A model generated the notes under the pieces. It saw only the letters and a list, made by a program, of their open reading frames with translations, made no database searches and was not told the DNA's origin. A program made the translations under genes and the position numbers. From Kineosporia rhizophila (lineage in GTDB: Bacteria > Actinomycetota > Actinomycetes > Actinomycetales > Kineosporiaceae): a DNA stretch of 64,000 nucleotides. Below are positions 17,501 to 24,690 of the stretch, one piece after another. The DNA lies in NCBI RefSeq assembly GCF_021277265.1, contig NZ_JAJSOH010000028.1, positions 1-64,000 of the forward strand, read 5' to 3'. Positions within the stretch are counted from its first letter, which is position 1; each line of letters begins with the position of its first letter.

Positions 17501-19878
17501 TGCGTGGTTCCGGGTTCGCCTCGGCCAGTTCGGTGCGCTTCGGTGGCGACACCGCCTCGTTCAGCATCGTCGGAGACACCGAGATCCGTACCACCTCCCC
17601 GGGCGGCACCGGCACCGTGAACCTGCGGATCACCGGCGACGGCGGGCTCTCGCAGATCAGCCCGGCCACGGCCTTCGAGTACCTCCCGGCCCCGACCGTC
17701 ACCTCGATCGCACCGGCCTCGGGCCCGCTCGCCGGCCGGGCGGTGGTCATCACCGGAACCGGGTTCACCGGCAGCACCGCGGTGCGCTTCGGTGCCACCG
17801 CGGCGACCACGTTCAGCGTGGACAGCCCCACCCAGATCACTGCGACCGCCCCGCCCTCGGGTACTGCCGCCACCGTGGAGGTCGTGGTCAGCACGCCCAA
17901 CGGTGACTCCGGCACGGCCGGGAACGGCAACGACTTCAGCTACGTGGCCGCGCCGGTGGTCGGCGACGTCACCCCGGACGCGGGCCCGCTCACCGGTGGC
18001 ACGGTGGTCACGATCACCGGCAGCGGTTTCACCGGGGCGACCCTCGTGCGTTTCGGGTCGCTGCCGGCCACCCTGGTCACGGTCAGCACGGACGGCCTGA
18101 TCACGGCCACCGCGCCGGCGCAGTCGGCGGGCGTCGTGGATGTGACGGTCACGGCTCCGGGCGGTACGTCGGCGACGAGTCCGGCGGATCAGTTCCGCTA
18201 CCAGGGCCCGGCGGTGATCACTTCGATCACCCCGGACTCGGGCTCGGTCCAGGGCGGCAGCGCGGTCACCATCCGGGGCTCCGGCTTCAGCGGGACCACC
18301 CAGGTGTTCTTCGGTGGGGTGGGCGCGCAGTCGTTCACCGTCGTGGACGACACCACGATCACCGCGGTCACCCCGGCCGGTCTGGTGGGTGACCGCAGCG
18401 TGCGGCTGCAGACCCCGGCGGGTCTGTCCCCGGCGGCGACCTACACGTACGTGGCCGCTCCGAACGTCACCGGCCTCGACCCGTCCGTAGGCCCGATCGC
18501 CGGTGGCACCCGGGTGACCATCACGGGCACCGGATTCACCGGGGCCACCGCCGTGTCCTTCGGCGGCACGAGCGTGACCCCGACGGTCAGCAGCAACACC
18601 TCCCTGACGGTCACCACCCCGGCGCACGCGGCCGGCACGGTGGACATCACGGTCACCGGCCCCAACGGAACCAGCGCCCCGGACGCCAGCAGCCGCTTCC
18701 GGTACGTCGAACCCGGTGCTGCACCGCTGCTCTCACGGGTCGATCCGAACCGTGGACCGGCGGCCGGGGGCAACACGGTGACGTTGAGCGGGATCGGGTT
18801 CACCGGCGCCACCGCAGTGACGGTCGGGGGTACGGCCGCGCAGTTCACGGTGCTCAGCGACACCCAGATCACGGTGACGGTGCCGCCGGACGGTACCGGC
18901 ACCCTCACCGTCCAGGTGACCACCCCGAACGGCACCAGCAGCGAGAACGTCGGCTACACCTACGTTCCGCTGTCGGAACTGCCGCGGGTGGACTCGCTGA
19001 GCCCGAACGTGGGCCCGGTCGCCGGTGGCACGGTGCTGACCATCAACGGGGCCCGGTTCGACGAGCAGACCATGGTGACGTTCGACGGCGTACCGGGAAC
19101 CGGCGTGACGCTGGGCCCGGACGTCGGTGGGACGGGTCTGCGGCCGGTGGCACCGGCCGCGTTCCGCGCCGCCTACTCGAACTCGCTCAGCGTGGTGGCC
19201 CCGCCGCACCCGGCCGGCCCGGTGACCATCGAGGTCTCCAACGCGGCCGGTACGACCAGCTTCGTGCAGTCGTTCACCTTCATCCCGGTACCCTCCGCGA
19301 CCACGTTCGCGATCGAGGTGCCGGCCGGGACCACCTCGGTCATCGCGCCGCGGGGCCCGGAGTACACCGGCCTGAAGGTGCAGGCCTGCGGCACCCCCAC
19401 CGGCGGCGGCTCGACGCAGGTCGGCGCCGGCGACCTGGCCTGCGCGTACACCGCCCCGACGGAACCGGGGACGGACTCGTTCACGATGGACGTGGTCGAC
19501 GTGATCGGGCAGCAGGCCACCCAGACCGTCCAGATCACGGTCGTGGAGGAGGGCGACGGCACCGGCGGAGGCGGCGGCAACAACGGGGGCGGCGACGGTA
19601 GCGGTACCGGCGGCGGGGGAGGCAACGACAACGGTGAGGGCTCGGGCACCGGGGGCGGCGGAGGCAACGACGGCTCAGGTCCCGGCGACGGTTCCGGTGA
19701 CGGCTCCGGCACGGGTTCCGGCAGTGGCTCGGGCGCGGACTCGGGCGACGGGCTGGCCTTCACCGGCACGCCGTACTTCCTGGTGCCGGCCATCGCCTTC
19801 GGTTTCGTGCTGATCCTGCTGGGCAGTGGCCTGATCAGCCTCGACCGGCTGCGCAGCCGCCCGGGCAGGCGCAGGTAA
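11569..19878 (+). CDS. Giant cell-wall-anchored protein with 27 IPT/TIG repeats and LAXTG sorting signal
   Basis: From the ATG at 11569 the protein is 2769 residues. It has an export signal (MRRATARGLAAALVAGAVVP, then AAQPGSA) and an N-terminal domain of about 200 residues resembling choice-of-anchor P proteins. From about residue 232 to 2574 there are 27 IPT/TIG immunoglobulin-like repeats of about 85 residues, each opening like VSGLSPSSGPxAGGT and VTITGTGF. A short Cys-containing domain, a Gly/Ser/Asp-rich linker, LAFTG (near 2729), a membrane helix and a basic tail (DRLRSRPGRRR) follow. That tail is a class E-type sortase signal, so the protein is probably displayed on the wall as an adhesin or scaffold. 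The frame continues upstream to an ATG at 11089 with a good GGGGGAG site, which would add 160 residues of repeat. I prefer 11569 because the signal peptide would otherwise be internal. No sortase gene is in the window. Confidence 0.9.
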   Translation: MRRATARGLAAALVAGAVVPVAAQPGSAFTGTVISNANVLNGSVALLGAANVNIASVIASQYPGTTSNSAVNTSGLGLDSVLSAGVLQSAATADPLYDRANSSAELANLNVASGLVRLGPTQSQCAATGSGVTGSATVTGLQLGGGLNLGAAIPAGPIPVNYTIPLTVTVLGAPVSAGSIILNYQSTSSQGAGQYARKVVAVRVSINVAGLAAVNLDVGTSECGTTVPPTPAVTGISPIRGSEAGGTSVTVTGTGFLGTTDVRFGSTSATSYTINSLTSITAVAPPGTSTVDVRVVNPTASSANTAADDYTYVPKPVITAMNPTRGPTAGGTSVTITGTNLTGATGVSFGGTAATSFSVDSATQITAVAPAGSAGPVDVRVNTSGGQSDVVTADEYTYVAVPTVSGLSPSVGDLAGGTSVTISGTGLANATAVKFGNASAAITANTGTSITVTAPAGSAGTVDVAVTTAGGTSANTSADNFTYVTQPTVTNVAPSSGPSAGGTSVTITGTGFAGLTGAAAVKFGNANATSYTVNSPTSITAIAPAGTAGTIDITVTNPSGTSSASAADQFTYIALPTVTNVSPSAGPTAGGTPVTITGTGFTGASAVSFGAGNNASAFTVVSPTQITTTAPAHSAGTVDVRVLTPGGTSADTSADNYTYAAAPTVSGISPSAGPVAGGTSVTITGTNFTGASTVRFGGVDATSYTVNNSTSITAVTPAGAAGPAAIAVTTAGGTVTTSGANRFTYVAAPVVTSVTPDQGPALGLPVTSVVIRGSGFSNASAVSFGGTNPLAFTVDNDTQITVPVLPGHPTGPVYVRVSTPNGGISAQDPGSVFTYRGAPTLTTLSPTSGPVSGGTSVTITGTGFTGTTGAAAVKFGATNATSYTVDSDTQITAVAPAAPLGLAGPVNVTVTTPIAATLNLAATFTYVAAPTVSGLLPASGPEAGGTNVVITGTGFTGATSVTFDGVPADGPITVSSDLSITAKAPAGTGTAQVVVTAPGGTSSTAGAGNDFTYVAAPAVTSLSPSSGPAIGGTTVTITGTDFTGTSSVTFDGTPVVFTQFTPTTITVPLAPAHAAGDVDVVVTTLNGGPGAPATYTYLGAPTLGSVAPARGPLVGGNQVVLTGTGFNQATDVDFGLLAATFTINSDTQITATAPAGVGTVNVTVSSGLGNTSNSRSYTYAGVPTVLTLSKNTGPIGGGTPVTLTGTGFTGATEVRFGTTSVVPTVSSDNSLDVLAPPHGAGTVQVTVVAPGGTSVPLALLNDFTYIAQPVVSTVSPDAGPTTGLTAVTINGSGFDTVSGAAAVRFGGVNAVSYLKVSDSVITAVTPAHGAGTVDVTVTTADGGSSAPGTFTYLGAPAVSGINPSTGPLAGGNTVTITGAGFTPASTVNFGLAAATSVVVNSSSSITATAPQSLVPGTVNVRVSTAGGISSSTAADDYTYVGTPVVSGLSPTVGGEAGGETVSITGTGFTGVTGVDFGGTAAQFTRQSDTLITASAPAHTAGTFNVRVSTLLGGTSANAPANEYTYVPTPVVGNLTPTSGPVAGGTLVTINGSGFTNATGVRFGNVLAANPNVVNDNQMTAVAPGGSAGTVRVTIVGPYASSASTPAGEFTYLDSPVVTGVSPDSGSAAGGTVVTISGTGFTPGSTVSFGATPGTNVQFVNSTTLRASAPAGPAGLVDVAVTTTGGTSSTAGSRDDFRYVGQPTVSGVAPAAGPLDGGNQVVITGTQFFDVTTVTFGGTPATNVTRDSATQLTVTAPAHAAGPVAVVVTTSAGGASAAGQYTYQPAPTVTGLSPASGPVAGGTPVVITGTGFTTVSGPGRVKFGTENATYTVDSDTQITATSPAMSMAGTFHVTVTGQFGTSPETTADQFTYAGLPTLGGITPNRGALGGGTPVTVTGTGFTSASRVFVDGVEVTPVTFVDATELRFLTPAHAAGIGQVSVQTTYGTSGSVNFTYVDIPQITSVTPAEGPETGGTAVVVRGSGFASASSVRFGGDTASFSIVGDTEIRTTSPGGTGTVNLRITGDGGLSQISPATAFEYLPAPTVTSIAPASGPLAGRAVVITGTGFTGSTAVRFGATAATTFSVDSPTQITATAPPSGTAATVEVVVSTPNGDSGTAGNGNDFSYVAAPVVGDVTPDAGPLTGGTVVTITGSGFTGATLVRFGSLPATLVTVSTDGLITATAPAQSAGVVDVTVTAPGGTSATSPADQFRYQGPAVITSITPDSGSVQGGSAVTIRGSGFSGTTQVFFGGVGAQSFTVVDDTTITAVTPAGLVGDRSVRLQTPAGLSPAATYTYVAAPNVTGLDPSVGPIAGGTRVTITGTGFTGATAVSFGGTSVTPTVSSNTSLTVTTPAHAAGTVDITVTGPNGTSAPDASSRFRYVEPGAAPLLSRVDPNRGPAAGGNTVTLSGIGFTGATAVTVGGTAAQFTVLSDTQITVTVPPDGTGTLTVQVTTPNGTSSENVGYTYVPLSELPRVDSLSPNVGPVAGGTVLTINGARFDEQTMVTFDGVPGTGVTLGPDVGGTGLRPVAPAAFRAAYSNSLSVVAPPHPAGPVTIEVSNAAGTTSFVQSFTFIPVPSATTFAIEVPAGTTSVIAPRGPEYTGLKVQACGTPTGGGSTQVGAGDLACAYTAPTEPGTDSFTMDVVDVIGQQATQTVQITVVEEGDGTGGGGGNNGGGDGSGTGGGGGNDNGEGSGTGGGGGNDGSGPGDGSGDGSGTGSGSGSGADSGDGLAFTGTPYFLVPAIAFGFVLILLGSGLISLDRLRSRPGRRR

Positions 19879-19884
19879 CGACCC

Positions 19885-19924
19885 GGCCGGGGGCATCTCC
19901 GTCTCAGGAGGGATGTCCCCGGCC
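19885..19924. terminator. Hairpin after the IPT/TIG gene
   Basis: The arms GGCCGGGGGCATC (19885-19897) and GATGTCCCCGGCC (19912-19924) pair with one mismatch around a 14-base loop, 6 bases after the stop. It is terminator-like but has no T tract. The loop coincides with the proposed response-regulator box, so the symmetry could instead be part of the next promoter. Confidence 0.45.
19899..19912. promoter_or_regulatory. Proposed response-regulator box upstream of the sensor kinase
   Basis: CCGTCTCAGGAGGG, followed by ATGT, matches the perfect palindrome CCGTCCCAGGACGG plus ATGT found upstream of the membrane protein gene at 21831. In both cases a CCTA-containing -10-like box lies 35-36 bases further on, shortly before the start codon. 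I infer binding by the LuxR-type regulator encoded between them. Confidence 0.5.
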
Positions 19925-19947
19925 GCCGCCCTGCCTACGGTGGAAGC

Positions 19948-21171
19948 GTGCTGAACCGGGTGTTGCTGGGGGTGGTGCGCCTGGCCGACGCGGCGTTCCC
20001 GTTGGTCCTGGCCCTCTTCCTGATGTCGTTGGTGGAATGGAGCACCACCGACAATTCGTCCGCGGTCCGCTGGGGTACGGCGCTGGCCGCCATGGTCGCG
20101 GGCCTGTCGCTGTACAAGCGGCGCACCTACCCGGTCCAGGTGATGGTGGCGAACCTGGTCGCGGGGGTCCCGCTGCAGCTTCATGCCCCCGAAGGCCTGT
20201 TCCCCTGGGGGGCGCTGGTGGCTCTGTGGGCCCTGAGCGCGCGCCGCCCGGTGGTCTACTCGCTGCCCGCGCTCGCCGGGGTGGTCGGGTTGACCTTGCT
20301 GGTGATGCCGCAGTCGGTCTTCCTGCGTGAGGACGTGGAGTTCGCCGTGATCGTGGCGGTGGCGGTCTGGGCCGTCTCGTGGGGCATGCGCAGTCACCGC
20401 CTGATGATCGAGCAGGCCGTGGCCCGTCAGGCCGTGGAGGACCAGTCCCGCCTGGCCCGGGACATCCACGACGTGATCGCCCACAGCGTCTCGGTGATCG
20501 TGGTGCAGGCCGCGGCCGCGGACGACGTGTTCGACCGCCGGCCCGAGCGGGCCCGTGAGGCGTTGCGCTCGATCGAGGCCACGGGCCGCGACGCCCTGAC
20601 CGAGCTGAGACGCCTGCTGGCGGCCGGGCCGGGTCCGAGCTCGCCGGTGAACTCTGCGGTGAACTCGGCGGCTGCCGAGCCGTCCCAGGGGCCGGGGCGT
20701 CCGTGGGTGTTCCGTAGGTTCCAGGAGCAGGGCGCGGAGGCCGTGAAGCCGCTGGCCCCCCAGCCCACGCTGGCCCGCCTGCGTCCTGACATCATTTCCC
20801 CTCTCGAAGCGGCCGGTCTGGAGATCGACCTCGCTGTGGACGGGGACGTGGACGGGCTGTCCCTGGGAGTTCAGCTGACCGCGTTCCGGATCGTTCAGGA
20901 GGCCCTGACGAACGTTCTGCGTCACGGCGGGGGAGCTGGGGCGCAGGTGCGGTTGGACGTGGGGGACAAGGAGCTGTCCATCGTGGTGGAGAACGTGTGC
21001 CGCCGCCTGGATGGGGTGCGCCCGCCTGGGATTGCGGGCGCGGGACGGGGTCTGCAGGGGATGCGGGAGCGGGCGGCGCTGGTGGGTGGAGTACTGGAGG
21101 CAGGGGCTGTGGGGGACGAGGGATTCCGGGTGGTGGCGCGTCTGCCCGCTCACAGCGCGGTGCGTCTGTGA
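19948..21171 (+). CDS. NarL-type sensor histidine kinase (HisKA_3)
   Basis: This 407-residue membrane sensor autophosphorylates and passes phosphate to the response regulator encoded next. About four to five hydrophobic segments fill roughly residues 10-130. The dimerisation and phosphotransfer motif RLARDIHDVIAHSVSVIVVQ has its His near residue 174. A Pro/Ser-rich linker leads to the ATPase domain, with the N-box IVQEALTNVLRHGGG and the G-box GAGRGLQGMRERAALVGG. The sensor region is short and lacks a large extracellular loop, suggesting it senses within the membrane. The start is the GTG at 19948. The stop overlaps the regulator start by 4 bases. The ligand is unknown; cell-envelope stress is a common signal for this type. 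Confidence 0.9.
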   Translation: MLNRVLLGVVRLADAAFPLVLALFLMSLVEWSTTDNSSAVRWGTALAAMVAGLSLYKRRTYPVQVMVANLVAGVPLQLHAPEGLFPWGALVALWALSARRPVVYSLPALAGVVGLTLLVMPQSVFLREDVEFAVIVAVAVWAVSWGMRSHRLMIEQAVARQAVEDQSRLARDIHDVIAHSVSVIVVQAAAADDVFDRRPERAREALRSIEATGRDALTELRRLLAAGPGPSSPVNSAVNSAAAEPSQGPGRPWVFRRFQEQGAEAVKPLAPQPTLARLRPDIISPLEAAGLEIDLAVDGDVDGLSLGVQLTAFRIVQEALTNVLRHGGGAGAQVRLDVGDKELSIVVENVCRRLDGVRPPGIAGAGRGLQGMRERAALVGGVLEAGAVGDEGFRVVARLPAHSAVRL

Positions 21172-21824
21172 GCGCGCTGCGGGTGCTCGTGGCCGACGAC
21201 CAGGAACTCGTGCGCAGCGGTTTCGGCATGGTCCTGGACGCCCGCGACGATCTGGAGGTGGTCGGTGAGGCGGCGGACGGGGCCGAGGCGGTACGCCTGA
21301 CGGCCGAGCTGGTGCCCGACGTGGTGCTGATGGACGTACGGATGCCGGTGATGGACGGGCTGGAGGCCACCCGTCGCATCGTTGCCTCCGGCGTGGGCTC
21401 GCGGGTGCTGGTGCTGACCACGTACGACGTGGACGACGCGGTGCACGCCGCGCTGCGCGCCGGGGCCAGTGGTTTCCTGCTGAAGGATGTGCGCCCGGCC
21501 GACCTGGCCGAGGCGATCCGGGTGGTGGTGCGCGGGGATGCGCTGCTGGCGCCCTCGGTCACCCGCCGGCTGATCACCGAGTTCAACGCCCTCTCGCCCG
21601 GCGGCCCGCCGCCCGACCTGCAGGCCCTGACCGAGCGCGAGGTCGAGGTCCTGCGGCTGGTGGCCCTTCCGCTGTCGAACGCCGAGATCGCGGCCCGGCT
21701 GTGGATCAGCGAGGCCACGGTCAAGACCCACGTCTCGGCGGTGCTGCGCAAGCTGGGCCTGCGCGACCGGGTGCATGCCGTGGTCGCCGCCTACGATGCC
21801 GGGCTGGTTCATCCCCGGCGCTGA
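21168..21824 (+). CDS. LuxR/NarL-family response regulator
   Basis: This 218-residue regulator is coupled to the sensor kinase by a GTGA overlap. The receiver domain has the acidic pair VADDQE near residue 10, the phosphoacceptor Asp at 56 (VVLMDVRMP) and the conserved Lys in GFLLKDV. The LuxR-type helix-turn-helix spans about residues 150-205 (LTEREVEVLRLVALPLSNAE, then ATVKTHVSAVLRKLGLRDR). All switch residues are present. It probably binds the shared palindrome upstream of the kinase gene and upstream of the membrane protein that follows, controlling itself and that gene. Confidence 0.92.
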   Translation: MSALRVLVADDQELVRSGFGMVLDARDDLEVVGEAADGAEAVRLTAELVPDVVLMDVRMPVMDGLEATRRIVASGVGSRVLVLTTYDVDDAVHAALRAGASGFLLKDVRPADLAEAIRVVVRGDALLAPSVTRRLITEFNALSPGGPPPDLQALTEREVEVLRLVALPLSNAEIAARLWISEATVKTHVSAVLRKLGLRDRVHAVVAAYDAGLVHPRR

Positions 21825-21830
21825 ACGGCT

Positions 21831-21844
21831 CCGTCCCAGGACGG
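21831..21844. promoter_or_regulatory. Perfect palindrome, proposed response-regulator box
   Basis: CCGTCCCAGGACGG is a perfect inverted repeat (CCGTCC, CA, GGACGG) starting 7 bases after the regulator stop. It is followed by ATGT and, 36 bases after the box start, by a CCTAGCGT -10-like stretch before the ATG at 21882. It matches the box upstream of the kinase gene. Confidence 0.55.
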
Positions 21845-21881
21845 ATGTGCGGGCACCGGCCGCGCTCCTAGCGTCGAGATC

Positions 21882-23078
21882 ATGGACGTTCAAAGGTTCC
21901 GTCTCGCACCGGTCATCACCCTCGCTGTGCTGGCCCCGTTCTGCGCGGAGTATCTGCTGGGCGGGATCTCGCTGAGAGATCTGGTCAATCTTCCTTTTCT
22001 GATGCCGCTGTACGGAGCGGCGGCGGTGCTCATCCACGAGATCGTGCGCCGCACCGGCCGCGGCTACCCCACGATCGTGGGGCTGGGGGCGGCCTTCGGG
22101 ACGTTCCAGGCGGGCCTGGTCGACGCCTCCATGTTCGATTCCGGCTACGGCGGCTTCGACCTGGCCGGACCGGTGGTGCCGTGGATCGACTGGAACATCT
22201 ACTGGGGCATGGCCTTCGTGGTCAACCACGCCGTGTTCAGCATCGCCGTGCCGATCGCGCTGACCGAGGCCCTGTACGACCACGGGGAAGAGCACGGGGG
22301 AGAGCACGGGCCGTGGCTGGGGCGCACCGGCTACTGGTCCACGGTGGCCTGGCTGGGGGGAGGGTTCGCGCTGATCGGGACGGACGCCCGGGAGGTCGAG
22401 GACTACTGGCTGACGCTGCCGCAGCAGGGCTTCACCTTGCTGCTCGCGGCCGCCTTCGTGGTCGCTGCGTTCTGGGGGGACGAGGAACTCTCCCCATTGT
22501 TTGATAACAGGCCGTCGCAAGAACGAGAGTCCAAGAAGCGGAAGTCGCGCACGGACCCACCAAGAATCGAACAGTCCAGCGGGAGCCACAGGTCCAGCGG
22601 GGGCCACAGGACCAGCAAGGACCACAAGACCGGCCACAAGACCACGAAGGTCGAGGGAGCCGGCGGGTACCGCGAAGCCAGGTCGTTCCTGAAGAACCGC
22701 CGAATCGGCCGGGTCCACCGAGCCGGACACCCGCCCAAGGCGCCCTCTGTGAGCGTTACCTGGCTCGCCTCGTCCATTGTTCTGCTCCTCTTCAACCTCC
22801 TGCCCCCGAGCTGGCCCGGCGTCGCGATCGGGATCGCCCTGGCCATAACCACCCTCACCACCGGCCTGCGCTGGAGCCGGCGCACGGGCTGGAGCGAGCG
22901 CCATCGTCTGGCGCTGGTGGCCGGGGCCATCACGGTTGCCGCGCCGTTCGCGTTCGTCGTGGGCGACTTCGTGGGGGCGACGGACGGGGTGTCGATGACC
23001 GGGTACGCGGTGTTCGGGGTGCTGGGCGCGCTGCTGGTGGGGGTTGCGTTCCGGGCTCAGACACGCCGGGCGGGGTAG
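21882..23078 (+). CDS. Polytopic membrane protein, likely target of the adjacent two-component system
   Basis: This 398-residue protein has no recognised function. The first 205 residues carry several membrane segments (APVITLAVLAPFCAEYLLGG, PLYGAAAVLIHEIVRRTG, QGFTLLLAAAFVVAAFW). A hydrophilic, strongly basic, low-complexity stretch follows from about residue 206 to 290 (Ser, His, Lys, Arg, Thr). Hydrophobic segments then resume (VTWLASSIVLLLFNLLPPSW and others). The basic stretch looks like an insertion: its DNA is less GC-rich, holds degenerate CCACAGGACCAGC-like repeats, and starts with the dispersed motif GTTTGATAACAGGC (22499-22512). The frame is maintained across it. The regulator box 38 bases before the ATG ties it to the upstream kinase/regulator pair. 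Confidence 0.75.
   Translation: MDVQRFRLAPVITLAVLAPFCAEYLLGGISLRDLVNLPFLMPLYGAAAVLIHEIVRRTGRGYPTIVGLGAAFGTFQAGLVDASMFDSGYGGFDLAGPVVPWIDWNIYWGMAFVVNHAVFSIAVPIALTEALYDHGEEHGGEHGPWLGRTGYWSTVAWLGGGFALIGTDAREVEDYWLTLPQQGFTLLLAAAFVVAAFWGDEELSPLFDNRPSQERESKKRKSRTDPPRIEQSSGSHRSSGGHRTSKDHKTGHKTTKVEGAGGYREARSFLKNRRIGRVHRAGHPPKAPSVSVTWLASSIVLLLFNLLPPSWPGVAIGIALAITTLTTGLRWSRRTGWSERHRLALVAGAITVAAPFAFVVGDFVGATDGVSMTGYAVFGVLGALLVGVAFRAQTRRAG
22499..22512. repeat. Dispersed motif copy (GTTTGATAACAGGC)
   Basis: This 14-mer recurs exactly at 33831-33844. Its core TGATAACAGGC also occurs at 11115-11125 and 32644-32654. Here it lies at the left edge of the basic insertion in the membrane protein gene. Confidence 0.6.
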
Positions 23079-23175
23079 CCGTCGAGGGGTGCCCGGTCAC
23101 GGAGGGTGGTCGGCCGATGGGGCGAATTCGATGCGCGGGCCTGCAGCCCAGAGGTGTTTGGACGATGGACCGAAC

Positions 23176-24687
23176 ATGGTGAACCCTGCGGCGCGGAGCC
23201 GAGGGCTAGCTGCGCTCGCTGTGCTGACGGCCGTAAGCGTGCCGGCTGCCACTCTGCCTCCGTACAGCGAGCGCGTCTCGTACTACACGTACCTGGTCGC
23301 GTTCGGCCTGTGCATGCTCCTGACCGTGGTGGCGGTGCGGCGGATCCCGGCCGTGCAGCGGGGGCCGTGGAACCTGCTGCTGCTGAGCTCCGCGTTCTGG
23401 GCCACGGGCGAGGTGTACACCGTGGTGGCCTTCGAGCAGGGGTGGGAGACCTATCCCTCGTTGGCGGACCTGGTCTATTTCTTCGGGTACTTCCCGATGG
23501 CCATGGCCGTGCTGCGCCTGGACCGTAAGGACATTCCGGGCCGGCGGTCGGGCTCGCTGCTGGACGCCGCGATCGTCTCGCTGAGTGTGGCCACGCTGGC
23601 CGTGACGTTCCTGGTCCAGCCGGTGGTCTCGGACAGTTCGCAGCCTCTGCTGGTGCGGGCGGTCTCCAGCGTGTACCCGTTGATCGACGTGATGCTGGTG
23701 TATCTGATCGCCCGTCTGCTGGGGGGCGACCGTACGCGCACGCGCTCGGTGCTGTGGCTGGCGACGGCGATGATCAGCACGCTGACCGCCGACGTGATGA
23801 TGAACGTCCAGTCGCTGAGCAGCCTGCTGGGCTACACGGCGGTGCAGAACCTGCTGTGGCTGGCGTTCTACCTGTTCACCGGGTTCGCTGCCATGGCCAT
23901 CGGCCGGCCCTCGCGGCAGGCTGAGCGGCAGGCGGAAGTACGGGCCGAGGAGTCCGGCGTCGATCTGGGGGCGCTGCGCTTGGCCGTGCTCACGTTCGCG
24001 GCGATGCTGCCCTCGCTGGTGATCATCACCTACGGTTCGTGGGACTCCCCGGACCTGAGCTCGGTGGTCCAGCTGGGGGTGGGCTCGGCGTTCCTGATCT
24101 CTCTGGTGGCGGTGCGGATCTGGGGGCTGATCCGGCAGTTGCGGCGTCAGGCCTGGCGGCTGGACGTGCTGGCGGCCACGGATCCGCTGACCAAGGTGGC
24201 GAACCGGCGGACCTGGGACGCGCAGATGAGCTCGACGATGCTGCGGGCGCAGAGCGGCGGGGAGCCGGGCGTGCTCCTGGTGGCGTTGCTGGACCTGGAC
24301 CACTTCAAGGAGTTCAACGACTCGCACGGTCACCAGGCGGGTGATGATCTGCTGCGCCGTACCGCGCTGGAGTGGCAGGACGTGCTGGGGCCGGAAGGGC
24401 TGCTGGCCCGGTGGGGCGGCGAGGAGTTCGCCGTGCTGTTGCGCGCCGAGGACGAGATCGCCGGGTTGGCGCGGCTGGATGCCCTGCGCCGGGTCGTGCC
24501 GGAGGGTCGCACGGTGTCGTTGGGTGTGTCCCGGTGGGACGGGCGTACCCCGCCGGGCGAGCTGATGCTGAAGGTGGACCAGGCGCTGTACGAGGCGAAG
24601 GCGCGGGGGCGCAACCGGATGGTGGTGGCCGATGACAGCGGTGGGCCGGGGCCGGCCGAGCGGCCCCGGCCGGTCCAGGTGGCCTGA
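23176..24687 (+). CDS. Membrane diguanylate cyclase 1 of 4 (GGDEF)
   Basis: This protein of about 503 residues should make cyclic di-GMP from two GTP. The N-terminal ~330 residues hold about eight or nine hydrophobic segments with the family signature SVYPLIDVMLVYLIARLL. A short amphipathic linker (LIRQLRRQAWRLDVLA) leads to the GGDEF domain: ATDPLTKVANRRTWD, the metal/substrate stretch ALLDLDHFKEFNDSHGHQAG and the active loop RWGGEEFAVLL. The RxxD inhibitory site expected just before GGEEF is absent (GPEG there), so product feedback is probably lacking. I start at the ATG at 23176, although the frame is open from 23044. The gene converges with the flavin oxidase with only 3 bases between the stops. 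It is the most divergent of the four paralogs. Confidence 0.9.
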   Translation: MVNPAARSRGLAALAVLTAVSVPAATLPPYSERVSYYTYLVAFGLCMLLTVVAVRRIPAVQRGPWNLLLLSSAFWATGEVYTVVAFEQGWETYPSLADLVYFFGYFPMAMAVLRLDRKDIPGRRSGSLLDAAIVSLSVATLAVTFLVQPVVSDSSQPLLVRAVSSVYPLIDVMLVYLIARLLGGDRTRTRSVLWLATAMISTLTADVMMNVQSLSSLLGYTAVQNLLWLAFYLFTGFAAMAIGRPSRQAERQAEVRAEESGVDLGALRLAVLTFAAMLPSLVIITYGSWDSPDLSSVVQLGVGSAFLISLVAVRIWGLIRQLRRQAWRLDVLAATDPLTKVANRRTWDAQMSSTMLRAQSGGEPGVLLVALLDLDHFKEFNDSHGHQAGDDLLRRTALEWQDVLGPEGLLARWGGEEFAVLLRAEDEIAGLARLDALRRVVPEGRTVSLGVSRWDGRTPPGELMLKVDQALYEAKARGRNRMVVADDSGGPGPAERPRPVQVA

Positions 24688-24690
24688 GAT

